Shown: positions 54,526 through 64,000, numbered from the stretch's first letter. The stretch is DNA of 64,000 nt from Roseomonas aerilata DSM 19363 (GCF_000711725.1 NZ_JONP01000010.1:155114-219113); one strand, 5' to 3'. Notes: generated by a model from the sequence alone, not told the origin. Numbers and translations are program-made.

Positions 54526-56715
54526 ATGGCCGATCTCGACGCGATCGTCACACAACGCATCCAGGCCAGCCGCGACCAGCGGCTGCGCTCACGCCGATGC
54601 ATTGACGAACGCAAACCTCTGTTGGCGGAGGACAACCTGCCGCGCCGCCTCGCCGTGGCGGAGCGCTTGGCTCCCGACGCAGCCGGATTGACGGACGCCG
54701 AGGCGGTTCAGGGCGACAGCGTGGACTATGTCGATGCGGCCTTCCTACCTATCGGGGGTCACCGCTCCCGCGCGGTGGCGGCAGTGATGGTTGGGAGCGG
54801 ATCACCGATCGGCTCGGGCTTTCTGATCAGCCCACGACTTTTCCTTACCAACAATCATGTCCTCAGCTCACCCGAGGATGCGGCGGCAGCGCAACTGCTC
54901 TTCGACTACGAGATCGACGAGTACGGCAGGCCGCGATTGACAACGAGCTTTGCGCTCGATCCCAAAAGCTTCTTTCACACCGTCGGACTTGATTCGCTTG
55001 ATTACACGTTGGTCGCAGTCCGCGACGGCGGCCGTGGCCCGGCTCGATTAAGCGAAATCCCCTATTGCCCACTCAGCGACCGGCCGGACAAACACGCAAA
55101 GGGTATCTGCGTGAACATCGTCCAGCACCCTAACGGGGGCTTCAAGAAAGTAGTGATGCGGGAGAACCGCATTGTCGCGCGGGGCGACTTCACCCTCCAT
55201 TACGAGGCGGACACCGAGCCGGGCTCCTCCGGTTCACCAGTCTTCAACGACAACTGGGAAGTCGTGGCACTGCACCATTGGGGCAGCCCGCACCTAGAGA
55301 CTCGCAGCGTGGATGGGGAGACAGTGCCAGTGACGGTTAACGAGGGTGTTCGCATCAGTTCGATCGTCGCTGATCTGAAACAGGCCGGCGGCGCGTCAGG
55401 GCCAGAAGTGACGGATCTGCTAGGCCAAGCACTGGCACTTGGGGATGCCGCAGGCAACGTGCCCGACCTCGGCGCCCGGGTGCCACCAAAGGCGGATGCG
55501 CCGGGGAGCACCGGTGGCCAGACCGTGGCTGCTGCAGCCGGTCCCGCTGTCCCGGCCGATGCCATTTTGCCGGCTGATGGCGCGACGGTGCGGATCAATC
55601 TGGTGGTGCCGCTTGAGATTGGTCTGCGGCTCGCTGGCGGCCTCATCGCTACGCCAGTCATGGCCGCGCAGCAGCAGCCAGCGGCCGCGCCTGCGCCCGC
55701 TACGGTGCCGGCCGCTGCGGCGCCGGCGTCTGTGACCCGAGCGCGCATCCCGACCGACCCTGCCGCACCGGTTGCCCTCGCCAGTACTGTCATCGGCGCC
55801 GAACGGGTCAGCATCGATCCTGACTTCGCCAACCGCAGCGGTTTCGCCAGTGGTTTCCTGCCTGGGCTGAAGATTGGGCTGGAAGCGATGCTGACACCGC
55901 TGCAGGACGCGATCACGCCGCTGAACGCGGCCACGGAAGAGCGAATCCCCGGCCTGCTGGACTACGAGCATTTCAGCCTGGCGATGCACAGGGGCCGACG
56001 GTTGGCGATCCTGACAGCCACCAATATAGACGGCGCTAGCTACATTGAAATCGACCGTCGCACCGGCCAGCCGGCCCAGGCCGAGGCGGGCGACCGATGG
56101 TTCGACGACGCACGCGTCGATCCGGCGGGGACAGTGCGGCAGGACTTCTACTCGGCGAACAGCGCCTACTTCGACCGCGGCCACCTGACCCGCCGCTCTG
56201 ATCCAACCTGGGGCACCGCTACGCGCGCGATCCGTGCCAATGCCGACACCTTTCATTTCACCAACTGCTCGCCGCAGCACTGGCTGTTCAACCAATCGGT
56301 CAAATTCTGGCAGGGTGTGGAGCGCTTCTACCTCGAATTTGGCGCTCAGCCGGATCATGCCCGCTTGTCGGTGCTGCAAGGACCGGTGTTCGGGGACGAC
56401 GATCCGTCTTATGACGAAGTCCAAGTGCCGCTGACCTTCTGGAAGATCGTGCTCCGCTTGGAGGATGGCGTACCGAAGGCGACCACCTTTCTCGTCTCGC
56501 AAGAGAAGTTGCTGAAGATCAAGCGACGCGGACAGGCACCCACAGCGCTGGACGATACACCCGAGGTGGACGAATATCGTGTGCCCCTGAGACGCATCGC
56601 CGCGTTGACAGGCCTCGATCTCGGCGCCCTGTTGCCATATGACAGTTTCGAGAGCGGAAGAGGCGCGGAGCTTGTCGCGCAGGTCGAACTGCGGAGTTGG
56701 GCGGACTTAAGGTGA
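54526..56715 (+). CDS. trypsin-like serine protease fused to DNA/RNA non-specific endonuclease
   Basis: 729 residues. Residues about 85-290 are a trypsin-fold protease: [19 protein letters not shown] (His near 111), LDYTLVAV (Asp near 158) and [13 protein letters not shown] (Ser near 235). A low-complexity Ala/Pro linker spans about 340-400. Residues about 450-729 are a NUC-type endonuclease: FDRGHLTRR with the DRGH catalytic His (near 549) and [20 protein letters not shown] with the metal-binding Asn. No signal peptide or membrane segment is seen, so it may act in the cytosol, which favours a regulated effector role over nutrient scavenging. Confidence 0.88.
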   Translation: MADLDAIVTQRIQASRDQRLRSRRCIDERKPLLAEDNLPRRLAVAERLAPDAAGLTDAEAVQGDSVDYVDAAFLPIGGHRSRAVAAVMVGSGSPIGSGFLISPRLFLTNNHVLSSPEDAAAAQLLFDYEIDEYGRPRLTTSFALDPKSFFHTVGLDSLDYTLVAVRDGGRGPARLSEIPYCPLSDRPDKHAKGICVNIVQHPNGGFKKVVMRENRIVARGDFTLHYEADTEPGSSGSPVFNDNWEVVALHHWGSPHLETRSVDGETVPVTVNEGVRISSIVADLKQAGGASGPEVTDLLGQALALGDAAGNVPDLGARVPPKADAPGSTGGQTVAAAAGPAVPADAILPADGATVRINLVVPLEIGLRLAGGLIATPVMAAQQQPAAAPAPATVPAAAAPASVTRARIPTDPAAPVALASTVIGAERVSIDPDFANRSGFASGFLPGLKIGLEAMLTPLQDAITPLNAATEERIPGLLDYEHFSLAMHRGRRLAILTATNIDGASYIEIDRRTGQPAQAEAGDRWFDDARVDPAGTVRQDFYSANSAYFDRGHLTRRSDPTWGTATRAIRANADTFHFTNCSPQHWLFNQSVKFWQGVERFYLEFGAQPDHARLSVLQGPVFGDDDPSYDEVQVPLTFWKIVLRLEDGVPKATTFLVSQEKLLKIKRRGQAPTALDDTPEVDEYRVPLRRIAALTGLDLGALLPYDSFESGRGAELVAQVELRSWADLR

Positions 56716-56923
56716 AGCCTAAACGTCACTCGCCGTTCAGCCAGACCTTCTGACCGGCAGATAGTACTTGGCGCTCGGCTGTCGCCCACCCGGCTCTGGC
56801 TGGTTACGAACAAACCAGCCCCATGCTCAGACCTGGCGGATCTCGTAGGAGCTTGTCAGAGGCAAGAATGCTCCATCCAAATCGGCAGCTCACGCAGCCG
56901 AGGTGCGGTCCGGAGAGCCAGGA

Positions 56924-57139
56924 TCAGCGCGCCCGCGGGTTCCCGAGCGAGATCGCGATGTCGGTGAGATCGCGAAGTTCCCTCGTGTCGGGTGGGCGCC
57001 TCGGCGGGACGGAGGCTGGGCTACCCCGGTCCTCCTCGACCAGCTTGGGGAACTCACCCCATCGCGGGCGCCTCTCCTCGCCCTCTTTACCGGGGTTCTG
57101 CGCTCCCTCGGGAGCGACATCGCGCACCGCCTTGAGCAT
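56924..57139 (-). CDS. small charged hypothetical protein downstream of membrane protein
   Basis: A 71-residue frame (MLKAVRDVAPEGAQNPGKEG to DLTDIAISLGNPRAR). Its ATG follows the stop of the membrane-protein gene with no gap (TAGATG), strong evidence for translational coupling. No domain recognised. It converges on the protease-nuclease gene 208 bases away. Confidence 0.5.
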   Translation of the reverse strand: MLKAVRDVAPEGAQNPGKEGEERRPRWGEFPKLVEEDRGSPASVPPRRPPDTRELRDLTDIAISLGNPRAR

Positions 57140-57763
57140 CTATCCGAGCCCTCCGGCCGTAAACGTAGCGACGAGCCCGCCAATTGTCAGCAGCAACGCG
57201 CCGACCAGGGCAACGAAGGCTCGGTTCCTCCAGGTTTTCCTCTCCCGGTTTGCCACCCGGTTGCGGGCTGTCGCGACGATCATTTGCGCAATAAGGCTGC
57301 CGCGCACCCTGGCGAGGATGATGCTCTCCAGTTCCTGTGGTGTCGCGTCCGCGAACTGCTCCCTGGTTTCTTGCGCCACCTGGCCCGTCGACCGGAGCAG
57401 TTCTGACTCGGGAGCCACGTCAAGCACGCCCCGCCGGACGAGCGCCGCAAGCAAGCAGGCGATGGACACCGCGACCAGCGCCACGTCGACTGCAAAGGCG
57501 GCGGCAATGGGAACGGCATAGCCAGGCGGAGCCTGTCGGAGTTGGGGAGCCGCGACGGCAATGGCGGCGAAGGTTGCCCCGGTACCGGTCGCGTAGAAGG
57601 GCAGGCTCCGGATGACAGTCTCCTCGTCATCGAGCTCGCGAAGGAACCGCTGGCGAACGTAGCCTTCCAGGAACGCCTGCGTGGCGCCGGTGTCGGCTCG
57701 GTAAGCGGCCGCTTCTGGATCGGGCCCGGGGCGCACGCGTCCCGGGGTCAAGGTTTCCTCCAC
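57140..57763 (-). CDS. three-helix membrane protein of unknown function
   Basis: About 207 residues from GTG 57763 (GGGAG six bases upstream; ATGs at 57799 and 57793 are alternatives). A soluble N-terminal helix region (FLEGYVRQRFLRELDDEETV) is followed by two close membrane helices (ATGTGATFAAIAVAA; VPIAAAFAVDVALVAVSIACLLAA), a long helical stretch with basic residues and a final helix (FVALVGALLLTIGGLVATF). The layout recalls two- or three-helix effectors of bacterial conflict systems (SLATT-like), but no diagnostic motif was found. Coupled to the small ORF downstream. Confidence 0.65.
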   Translation of the reverse strand: MEETLTPGRVRPGPDPEAAAYRADTGATQAFLEGYVRQRFLRELDDEETVIRSLPFYATGTGATFAAIAVAAPQLRQAPPGYAVPIAAAFAVDVALVAVSIACLLAALVRRGVLDVAPESELLRSTGQVAQETREQFADATPQELESIILARVRGSLIAQMIVATARNRVANRERKTWRNRAFVALVGALLLTIGGLVATFTAGGLG

Positions 57764-57799
57764 ACGCGACTCCCGCGAACAAAGCAGGAACATGCACAA

Positions 57800-58177
57800 C
57801 CGCGCTCACGCTGTCCATCTTCTTCGGCACCGCTGCACCACCTGTGACTTCCAAGGCTTTTCATTCGTCAGCGCTTCTATTCCGGCGGTAATCTACTACC
57901 CGACTACCGCCTGAAATCGTGACCGCAGCAAGCGGCCGAACATCGCGCGCCGACGCCTCGCTCCGTCAGAACCTGTTCCATATTCCGCAAGCTTAGCCTG
58001 AACACATGGTCGAGCCAGACCGCGTGGGTAATGATCTCCGCTGGGAAGCGGTGCCCGGAGTAGGTGGTGGGACCTGGCGTCATCCTCGCAGACTGTTCCG
58101 ACGCGGTCCTTCGGGTTGCCGCCTATCAGCTTGGCAGTGGCGGCACGGAGATCTCCTCCGCGCCGTCAGACGCCAAG
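57800..58177. promoter_or_regulatory. intergenic region upstream of the membrane-protein operon
   Basis: About 380 bases with no supported gene. It lies between the 3' end of the RTX gene and the 5' end of the membrane-protein gene, both minus strand, so it should hold a terminator and a promoter; neither is clear by eye. Confidence 0.4.
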
Positions 58178-61100
58178 TCAGCCAAAAATGAAGTCACTCT
58201 CGCTGAGGGACGACAGCGAGATGCCAGTCAGTGTTACAGTGTCCGTTCCAGACAGGCTGATGACGACATTGTTGCTCTCCTGCCGGCTGGCAGCCATTAC
58301 CTGCTGGAAGGTTACGAAGGTGCCAGGCTGGAACTGTAACAGGTCGTCATCCGCCCCCACCTGTCCGAAGCCGTAGATCAGGTCGCGACCGGAGGCAGCC
58401 TCGAAGATGTACACGTCGCGGCCCCCTTCGCCGTAGAGCGCGTCGTCTCCCTCTGCGCCGAGGATGAAATCATCCCCATCCCCGCCGACGAGGATGTCGT
58501 TGCCCAGACCGCCGAAGATGGTATCCGTCCCGGCATCGCCGCGAAGATGGTCGTCGCCGAGTTCGCCATAGAGTGCGTCACCATCGGCCCCACCAAAGGC
58601 CAGGTCATTGCCGTCGCCGCCAGCGAGCGTATCTAGGCCCGCATCACCGACGAGGACATCGTTGCCGCCATCACCGCGCAGGTGGTCGGAACCATCGGCG
58701 CCGTACAACGTGTCCGCGTCATCTCCGCCGAAGGCGAGGTCATTGCCGGCCTCTCCCAGTAGGATGTCGCGACCGGCCTCGCCCCAAAGTTCATCCGCAT
58801 CAGCGCCGCCGAAGGCAAGGTCGCCGTCAGATCCGCCGACGAGCGTGTCAAGACCTGTATCGCCAATGAGGAGGTCGTTGCCGTCGTCACCACGAAGATG
58901 ATCGTTGCCGGCCTCGCCGTAAAATGCATCGGCGTCGGCGCCGCCGAAAGCAAGATCGTTGCCCTCGCCCCCCACGAGAATGTCGACGCCGGTATCGCCG
59001 ACAAGCACGTCATTGCCCGCATCACCGCGCAAGTGGTCGTTGCCCGCCTCGCCGTAGATGGTGTCGCTCCCATCTCCGCCGAAGGCGAGGTCGTTGCCGG
59101 CTACCCCCAGCAGGAAGTCGGCGCCGCCGAGCCCGACCAGCACGTCGTTACCATCAAGCCCGACTAGAATGTCGCGGCCATCCTGTCCAACTACGGTGTC
59201 GTCCGTCGCGCCGCCGGCATGCAGGACCGGCAGCACCGTGTCGGTGCGGAAGGCGAGGTTCTGGATGCGCTCATCTCCGGCCGGTGCGGTGTCGGCTACC
59301 GTGAAGGCGGCGTCGGCGGTGCTGTGCGCGACCTTGAGATACTCCGCCAGCGCATCTTGTTCGCTGCCCTTCGCGGCGAAAGTCGCGGCGCCTTCGGCAA
59401 GGGCGGCGTTGTTCAGCAGGTCAACCCGGCTGTCGGCATAGAGCCCGATCGGGTAGCCGTCGCCCCCGTCCGCCAGGAAGCTCAACGTCGCCATTTTGAT
59501 GGCGCGGCTTGGATCACCTACGAGGGCACCGTTCTGCACCACCGTGTCGATCACCGCGCCGTCATCGTTTACAATGACGAGGTTCTGCACCCGCGCTCCA
59601 GCGCGCTGCACCGTGCCGTCCACGTTCAGAATCTGGGAGGTCGCAGTCGGGTCGTAGCTGAAGGAGACGCCGCCGACCTGGCCAAAGGACCCGGGCGTCG
59701 CGCCCGGTGCGACACCTGAGACCGCGTGCTCGAAGATCCGGACCATCTCGGCCGCCGTGACACTCACGATCGAGAGGGCGTTGTTAAAACGCAGCGAGTT
59801 CTCGATGTCGAGCTGGCTGACCGCGCCCTCGGGCTTGCCGGCCAGTGGATTGGCCTGGGGCGGCAGCTCGCCCGCTTCGGCACCGAGCCCGATCGAACCG
59901 ATCTCGGCCCGGATGCCGCCGCCGTTCTTGATCGAGACGGTCACGCCCGCATCGACCTGCTTCGCCACGAAGAGGTTCGCATCGGCCGTCAGGTCGCCCA
60001 GGTTGGTCTCCTCGGTGCGCACCTCGCCGCGCCGCCCCTCCAGGTACACGTCGGTGTAACCGAGGAGGTTGCCGTCCTTCTGGTTGATCACGGCGGTTAC
60101 GGCATCGGTCAGCGCGCGCACCTCGCCGCCCCGCGTCCCGTCGGCATAGGCGTCCTCGGAACCCCAGAGGGCGGCGACGGTCGTGTCGGTCGTGGCATAG
60201 GCGCCGGAGACCGCGGGATCGACGCTGGAGGGGATGATGTTGCCGTTGGCGTCGAAGGTGACCACCAGCCGGCCGACATAGGCGTACTCGTTGCCTGTGT
60301 TCACCACCGCCGTCGACTTGCCGTCCGCGCCGGTGACGAAGACAGGGTAACTCTGTGCCGCCGCGTCGCCCGGCTGCAACACGTCGCTGCCGTCGGCGAA
60401 GACCGCGTGGCTGCCCCCGGCGACGATGACGTCCACGCCGCTGAGCTTGGTCGCGAGGTCTAGTTCCAGCTGGTATTGCTGCAGGTGGCTGAGCAGTACC
60501 ACCTTGTTGATGCCCTGGGCGGTCATCTGGTCGACGTAGGGCTGCAGGATCGCGACCAGCTCGGTGGTATTGTCCACCCCGCCGTCGCCCTGTGGGTCGA
60601 GCACCCGCACGCCGCCAACCGAGGAGATGGAGGCGAGAAGCTGGGTCGTCAGGCCCAGCACCCCGATCGTCTGGCCGTTCTCCACGATCGTGGTCCAGGG
60701 CGAGATCTGCTGGTCGGCGGCCTCCGCGGTCAGCGCCGTGCCGCTGTCCAGATCGGCGGCCGTGGTAGCGTAGCTGGCCGCGTCACGCAGCGTCGCCGTT
60801 ACCAGGCTCCGCAGCGACGCTTCGCCGGCGAAATCCAGATTGGCGGAGAGGTAGGGGAACATCGCGCCGATCGAGGTGACAGAGGCTGCAGTGGTGCCCG
60901 TACCCTTGGTGAAGTCGATCGCCGCGGCCACCGCCGCCGGACCGAAGTCGAACTCGTGGTTACCGAAGACGCTCGCCTGCACGCCCAGAGCGTTCATAAT
61001 CGCGATGTCGACGGTCGCGGGGTTCAGCGCGAGCCCCGCAAAGTCGCTGGCGGGCACGCCCAGCAGCCAGGAGTAGAGGTCCTGAAGCTCATTCTTCACG

Positions 61101-62743
61101 CTCGGATCGGTACCGGCAGCGTTGAAGGGGCTCGGGATGTAGTTGTCGCCTGAGGAGAGGGTGATGCTGTTCGCGACGCTGTCCTCGAGCTTGTCCACGA
61201 TAGCCGCGAAGCGGCTCGCCCGCGTCGTCGCAGCAAGCCCCGCCTCAAAATCCGAGCCATGCAGGATCTGCAGCGTGAAGTTACCGCCGGTCTCCGTCAG
61301 GGCGTGCGCAGTGGTGACGCCGGAACCCTCGGCGGGCGAGAGCAGCAGCGGCCCGCCGGCCCCGGCCGGCGCGTCCTCGGCCGAGACGAAGTGGATCACC
61401 TCCGGGGCGTCGTCCGTCGCGACGATCCCCGCATAGGTGACGTCGGTCGGCGAGTTGATGGCGAAGGACATGACAGAATCTGCCCGCTCCAGCGCCACAA
61501 AGGCGTAGAGCTGCCCGTTCACTATGCCCAACGTGACGCTCTCCGGCTCCGGTCCCTTGTCGTCCGAGCGGGTATCGTCGAACAGGTCCGGCCGGTTCTG
61601 CAGCAGCATACGCTCGATCATGTCCCCGGAGTCGTAGGTCTGCACCAAGCCGCCGTGTGTTACCTCCCAGATCGAAAAGCTGCGGCCGCCAAGGGCGTGC
61701 AGCACGTCGATGTCGCCGTCGCCGTCGGTGTCGCCATCCACCTTGGAGACCTGGAGTCGCCCGAGAGCGCCGGCCGCCTTCACCGCCGCGACGTCGGCTG
61801 CGCCACCGAAGCTCGCCTCGTCCAGGCTAAGCGTGCTGACGCGAGCGACATCGCTGTAGCTTCCCCACTCGGAGGCATCGCCCTCGTTGGCTGTGACAAG
61901 ATAGGTGCGGCCGCCGGACTCGAAGGTTGCGATGCCGTCCGGCATGTAAAGGCCGCGCAGGTTTGCGTTGACAATGTTAGCGCCGCCGTCCCGATCCGAA
62001 GGGTCGAGCCCCTGGCCGGGAAGCGAGTAGTCCTTCGTGCCCAAGGCGAAGATGTTGGTGTAGGTCAGCGTGCCCAGGTCGAGCAGCGCGACCGCATTGT
62101 TCTCCTGCAGAGTGACGTATGCCTTGGTGCCATCGGCGGAAACGGCGATGTATTCCGGCTCTAGGTCCGTCACGGCCGTGATGCCCGGCACGCCGGTGAT
62201 CCGCACGCCGCTGGCCCGTAGTGCTTCGGTGTCGAACCCCTCGAAGCCGAGGAAGGTACTTGCGCCGGTCGCTACGTCGATGACCGCTACCCCGCCGACG
62301 GGGTCGCCCGAGGGATTCACGCCGTAGTTTGCATTCGGCTCACCCTCGATCGCGACGAGAAGGCGACTACCGTCCGGCGTGAAGGTCACCATGTCCGGTA
62401 CTGCACCGACCTCCACCTGACGGATCGCTGCGGCGGCGTTGCCGTCGGCAGCCATGCGGTAGAAGGCGACCGAGCCGTTGCTCCCAGGCGTCGGGCCGTC
62501 ATAGGCGACGGCGATCACATCGCCATGGACCGCCACGCTGTTGCCCGTCCCCAAGGAGCCGAGATCGGCCCGGGGCAGGCTGAAGCGCAGTGCGCCGTCG
62601 GCCGCGGCCAGTGCCTCTACCCCGGTTGGGCCGAGTACCAGCACGCGTTCGGTCCGCGGATCATAGGCAATGACCTCCGCGCTGCCGGCGGGGGTATCAG
62701 TGCTGTCCCGTGTCCAGAGGAGGTTACCGCTGATGGTGGCCAT
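58178..62743 (-). CDS. giant RTX protein: beta-propeller, metallophosphatase / 5'-nucleotidase and Ca-binding repeats
   Basis: About 1521 residues from ATG 62743 (GGGGAGCG upstream); ATG 62821 is an alternative. Residues 1-470 form a choice-of-anchor-I / esterase-like propeller (DMVTFTPDGSRLLVAIEGEP, EPEYIAVSADGTKAYVTLQE). From about 488 a metallophosphatase domain reads LQILHGSDFEAG, SGDNYIPSPF, VFGNHEFDFG and VLLSHLQQYQ, then the 5'-nucleotidase C-terminal domain (KNGGGIRAEIG, IENSLRFNNALSIVSVT). About 1175-1430 carry some 25 GGxGxDxxx RTX repeats (AGNDHLRGDAGNDVLVGD), and the C terminus ends SDFIFG, typical of type I secretion signals. It would release phosphate from nucleotides outside the cell, needing calcium. 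No type I secretion genes are in the window. Confidence 0.92.
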   Translation of the reverse strand: MATISGNLLWTRDSTDTPAGSAEVIAYDPRTERVLVLGPTGVEALAAADGALRFSLPRADLGSLGTGNSVAVHGDVIAVAYDGPTPGSNGSVAFYRMAADGNAAAAIRQVEVGAVPDMVTFTPDGSRLLVAIEGEPNANYGVNPSGDPVGGVAVIDVATGASTFLGFEGFDTEALRASGVRITGVPGITAVTDLEPEYIAVSADGTKAYVTLQENNAVALLDLGTLTYTNIFALGTKDYSLPGQGLDPSDRDGGANIVNANLRGLYMPDGIATFESGGRTYLVTANEGDASEWGSYSDVARVSTLSLDEASFGGAADVAAVKAAGALGRLQVSKVDGDTDGDGDIDVLHALGGRSFSIWEVTHGGLVQTYDSGDMIERMLLQNRPDLFDDTRSDDKGPEPESVTLGIVNGQLYAFVALERADSVMSFAINSPTDVTYAGIVATDDAPEVIHFVSAEDAPAGAGGPLLLSPAEGSGVTTAHALTETGGNFTLQILHGSDFEAGLAATTRASRFAAIVDKLEDSVANSITLSSGDNYIPSPFNAAGTDPSVKNELQDLYSWLLGVPASDFAGLALNPATVDIAIMNALGVQASVFGNHEFDFGPAAVAAAIDFTKGTGTTAASVTSIGAMFPYLSANLDFAGEASLRSLVTATLRDAASYATTAADLDSGTALTAEAADQQISPWTTIVENGQTIGVLGLTTQLLASISSVGGVRVLDPQGDGGVDNTTELVAILQPYVDQMTAQGINKVVLLSHLQQYQLELDLATKLSGVDVIVAGGSHAVFADGSDVLQPGDAAAQSYPVFVTGADGKSTAVVNTGNEYAYVGRLVVTFDANGNIIPSSVDPAVSGAYATTDTTVAALWGSEDAYADGTRGGEVRALTDAVTAVINQKDGNLLGYTDVYLEGRRGEVRTEETNLGDLTADANLFVAKQVDAGVTVSIKNGGGIRAEIGSIGLGAEAGELPPQANPLAGKPEGAVSQLDIENSLRFNNALSIVSVTAAEMVRIFEHAVSGVAPGATPGSFGQVGGVSFSYDPTATSQILNVDGTVQRAGARVQNLVIVNDDGAVIDTVVQNGALVGDPSRAIKMATLSFLADGGDGYPIGLYADSRVDLLNNAALAEGAATFAAKGSEQDALAEYLKVAHSTADAAFTVADTAPAGDERIQNLAFRTDTVLPVLHAGGATDDTVVGQDGRDILVGLDGNDVLVGLGGADFLLGVAGNDLAFGGDGSDTIYGEAGNDHLRGDAGNDVLVGDTGVDILVGGEGNDLAFGGADADAFYGEAGNDHLRGDDGNDLLIGDTGLDTLVGGSDGDLAFGGADADELWGEAGRDILLGEAGNDLAFGGDDADTLYGADGSDHLRGDGGNDVLVGDAGLDTLAGGDGNDLAFGGADGDALYGELGDDHLRGDAGTDTIFGGLGNDILVGGDGDDFILGAEGDDALYGEGGRDVYIFEAASGRDLIYGFGQVGADDDLLQFQPGTFVTFQQVMAASRQESNNVVISLSGTDTVTLTGISLSSLSESDFIFG

Positions 62744-62820
62744 GGTGATTGCGCTCCCCTCTGGTGCAGCACGGGCTGTCTCGGTAAAGAAGGCATTACC
62801 CGGCGTTAACCGCCCGGACA

Positions 62821-62838
62821 TGCATACTTTTATGACAT
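62821..62838 (-). promoter_or_regulatory. possible Pho half-site upstream of the RTX gene
   Basis: On the minus strand ATGTCAT AAAA follows a GTGTCAT 24 bases upstream. One half-site matches the Pho consensus 6 of 7, but its partner is poor and the spacing is not an exact multiple of 11. Confidence 0.25.
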
Positions 62839-63113
62839 TAGCTGGGCATGGAGGGATGACACCTCAGAGCGCGACCGTTGCAAACGCTCGTGCCTCGCGA
62901 TGCGGTCGTGGCTGTGAGCGCAGCCTCGGCACAGGGCAGTTGCTCCCGCCGCACCACCCATGCCCAAAGAGGCACGCATCCTGGAATGGCCAAAACCAGG
63001 CCCGCGCAAGGCTGCCAACACTGTGGGCTGGTCTGTGAGGTCACGTGCTCGACGAAACGAGCCGACAGCGGCGACGTTGGCCGCCTGGGCCAGGTCGGCC
63101 CAGGACAACCTTT

Positions 63114-63377
63114 ATGCAGAAGCACAGCCTTGCGCTCGCGCTTGCCCTCGGCCTGATTGCGGGCCCGGCCCTCGCCCAATCTCCCGCCCCGCAGCCAAGT
63201 GTGTCGACGGCCCCGACGCCCAGCGCTCCGGGCGGCGTGACCCCCGATCAAGGTGCGGGCGTTCCAGGCGCTGCCGCCTCTCCGCTCGCGCCTGTCCCAT
63301 CCGCCGGTCCTCCGGACCCGCAGGCTGGTACCCCAGGCACGCAGGATCCGTCACAGCTCGGCGGCTCAGGCGGGTAA
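63114..63377 (+). CDS. small secreted Pro/Ala-rich protein
   Basis: 87 residues from ATG 63114. A clear signal peptide (QKHSLALALALGLIAGPALAQ) is followed by a disordered Pro/Ala/Gly-rich mature part (SPAPQPSVSTAPTPSAPGGV) ending QLGGSGG. No lipobox and no known domain; probably periplasmic. Confidence 0.6.
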   Translation: MQKHSLALALALGLIAGPALAQSPAPQPSVSTAPTPSAPGGVTPDQGAGVPGAAASPLAPVPSAGPPDPQAGTPGTQDPSQLGGSGG

Positions 63378-63557
63378 CTCGTCGCCGCCTCTAAATCGAC
63401 GCACGTGTAGAAGGCTCCGGCTGAGCGGTCGCGGGTTGGAGCCAACGTCATTGGCGATGGATTGCATTATGATGACAGCTTCGACCTCCAAGTCGCCGAT
63501 AGCAGCAAAGGGGTCTACGGCGGCTATCCATGCAGCGGGCAAGCAGGGCACGACCAG

Positions 63558-63578
63558 GGGCCCAGTTAGGCTGGGCCC
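63558..63578. terminator. perfect 8-bp hairpin
   Basis: GGGCCCAG (63558-63565) and CTGGGCCC (63571-63578) with a TTAGG loop, 180 bases after the small secreted-protein gene and beyond the cut end of the efflux-protein remnant. No T-run. Confidence 0.5.
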
Positions 63579-63699
63579 GACACGCCATCGTTGCTAACCG
63601 CGTGCAGGTCGGGAGTGATGGGTCCGAACGGTTTCTTTTGAGTGGACGTGATCCTCCCCTCGCGTGTGAGTTCCGAGCTGGCAGGGAGCGTACTCGCGA

Positions 63700-64000
63700 G
63701 CGCCGCTGAGCAATGCCTTGGGTCTCCGCCGCCGCCCGCAGTGCCGTCTCAGCCCGCAGCACGGCCGCGTCGGTCAGGCGCCGGACCTGAACCAGCCGGC
63801 TGGTAGCAATCGTCAACTCCGACCTCGCCGCCGCCTCGCGCGGGCGGTTGCGGGCCGCACTCGGCAAGGGCACGCGCAGGCGCAGGCCGAAGCTCGTCCC
63901 CTGCTCCGTCACGGTGCCCTCCTGGCGCATGACGTAGCCGCCGAGCTCGGGATTATCGATCGACGTTGCCGCAACGAGCCGCACCTGGGCCTCGGCGGCG
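63700..64000 (-). pseudogene. TolC/CzcC-type outer-membrane efflux protein fragment (continues past window end)
   Basis: The minus-strand frame enters from the window edge as AAEAQVRLVAATSIDNPELGG and continues with EQGTSFGLRLRVPLPSAARN, RPREAAARSELTIATSRLVQ and LRAETALRAAAETQGIAQRR, typical of CzcC-like TolC proteins of heavy-metal RND pumps. Similarity ends near 63700 although the frame stays open to 63448, so the C-terminal half has been lost. What lies upstream is outside the window. Confidence 0.75.

Noticed and set aside
58450..59220. Short regular DNA repeats that could suggest a CRISPR or satellite array
   Set aside because: They encode the RTX nonapeptide repeats in frame; there are no unique spacers of constant length.

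Overview
The window looks like accessory DNA of a high-GC alphaproteobacterium, most like Roseomonas and relatives in the Acetobacteraceae. The evidence is strong GC bias in third codon positions, several Bug/TctC solute-binding genes, many LysR/HxlR regulators facing single enzymes, and frequent IS5- and IS3-type elements. This placement is inference from gene content; there is no rRNA or tRNA gene to anchor it.

Region 1 (1-17.7 kb) is catabolic and heavily eroded. It holds a TctC fragment at the window edge, mannonate dehydratase (uxuA), a DUF2786 / SprT-like / UvrD-helicase trio whose helicase is cut off, LysR-azoR and LysR-SDR divergent pairs, a peptide-type binding protein with a BAAT-like thioesterase, a flavin-dependent monooxygenase and another TctC protein. 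Between them lie at least seven gene remnants (helicase, GntR, peptide-binding protein, DppB permease, LivJ, YdhS-like oxidoreductase, FAD monooxygenase), several made by internal deletions.

Region 2 (17.7-33.2 kb) carries a 2082-residue Gly-rich autotransporter, a winged-helix/TPR regulator of the CadC type, a third TctC gene, an enolase-superfamily fragment cut by an IS5 remnant, an SDR-HxlR pair, a LysR-tautomerase pair, a gamma-carbonic anhydrase and an IS3-family element sitting in a TctC remnant.

Region 3 (33.2-64 kb) reads largely as phosphorus scavenging. It has a Ugp-like ABC transporter operon ending in a GpdQ/Icc-type phosphodiesterase; a 1706-residue secreted-type protein joining an extracellular nuclease, two SurE-like domains and two carbohydrate-binding modules; a PitA phosphate transporter; a decayed CYTH-CHAD (tri/polyphosphate) gene; an OprP/OprO-type phosphate-selective porin; a trypsin-NUC fusion nuclease; and a 1521-residue RTX protein with metallophosphatase and 5'-nucleotidase domains. 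PhoB-box-like 7-4-7 direct repeats lie upstream of pitA and of the nuclease-SurE gene. The working model, which is inference, is: secreted nucleases and nucleotidases release phosphate from extracellular nucleic acid, the porin and Pit import it, and the ABC/GpdQ unit handles phosphodiesters. Other genes here are a soluble transhydrogenase (SthA), two receiver-like proteins that lack the phosphorylatable Asp, and a two-gene membrane-protein unit next to the protease-nuclease.

No CRISPR array, tRNA, rRNA or replication origin was seen.
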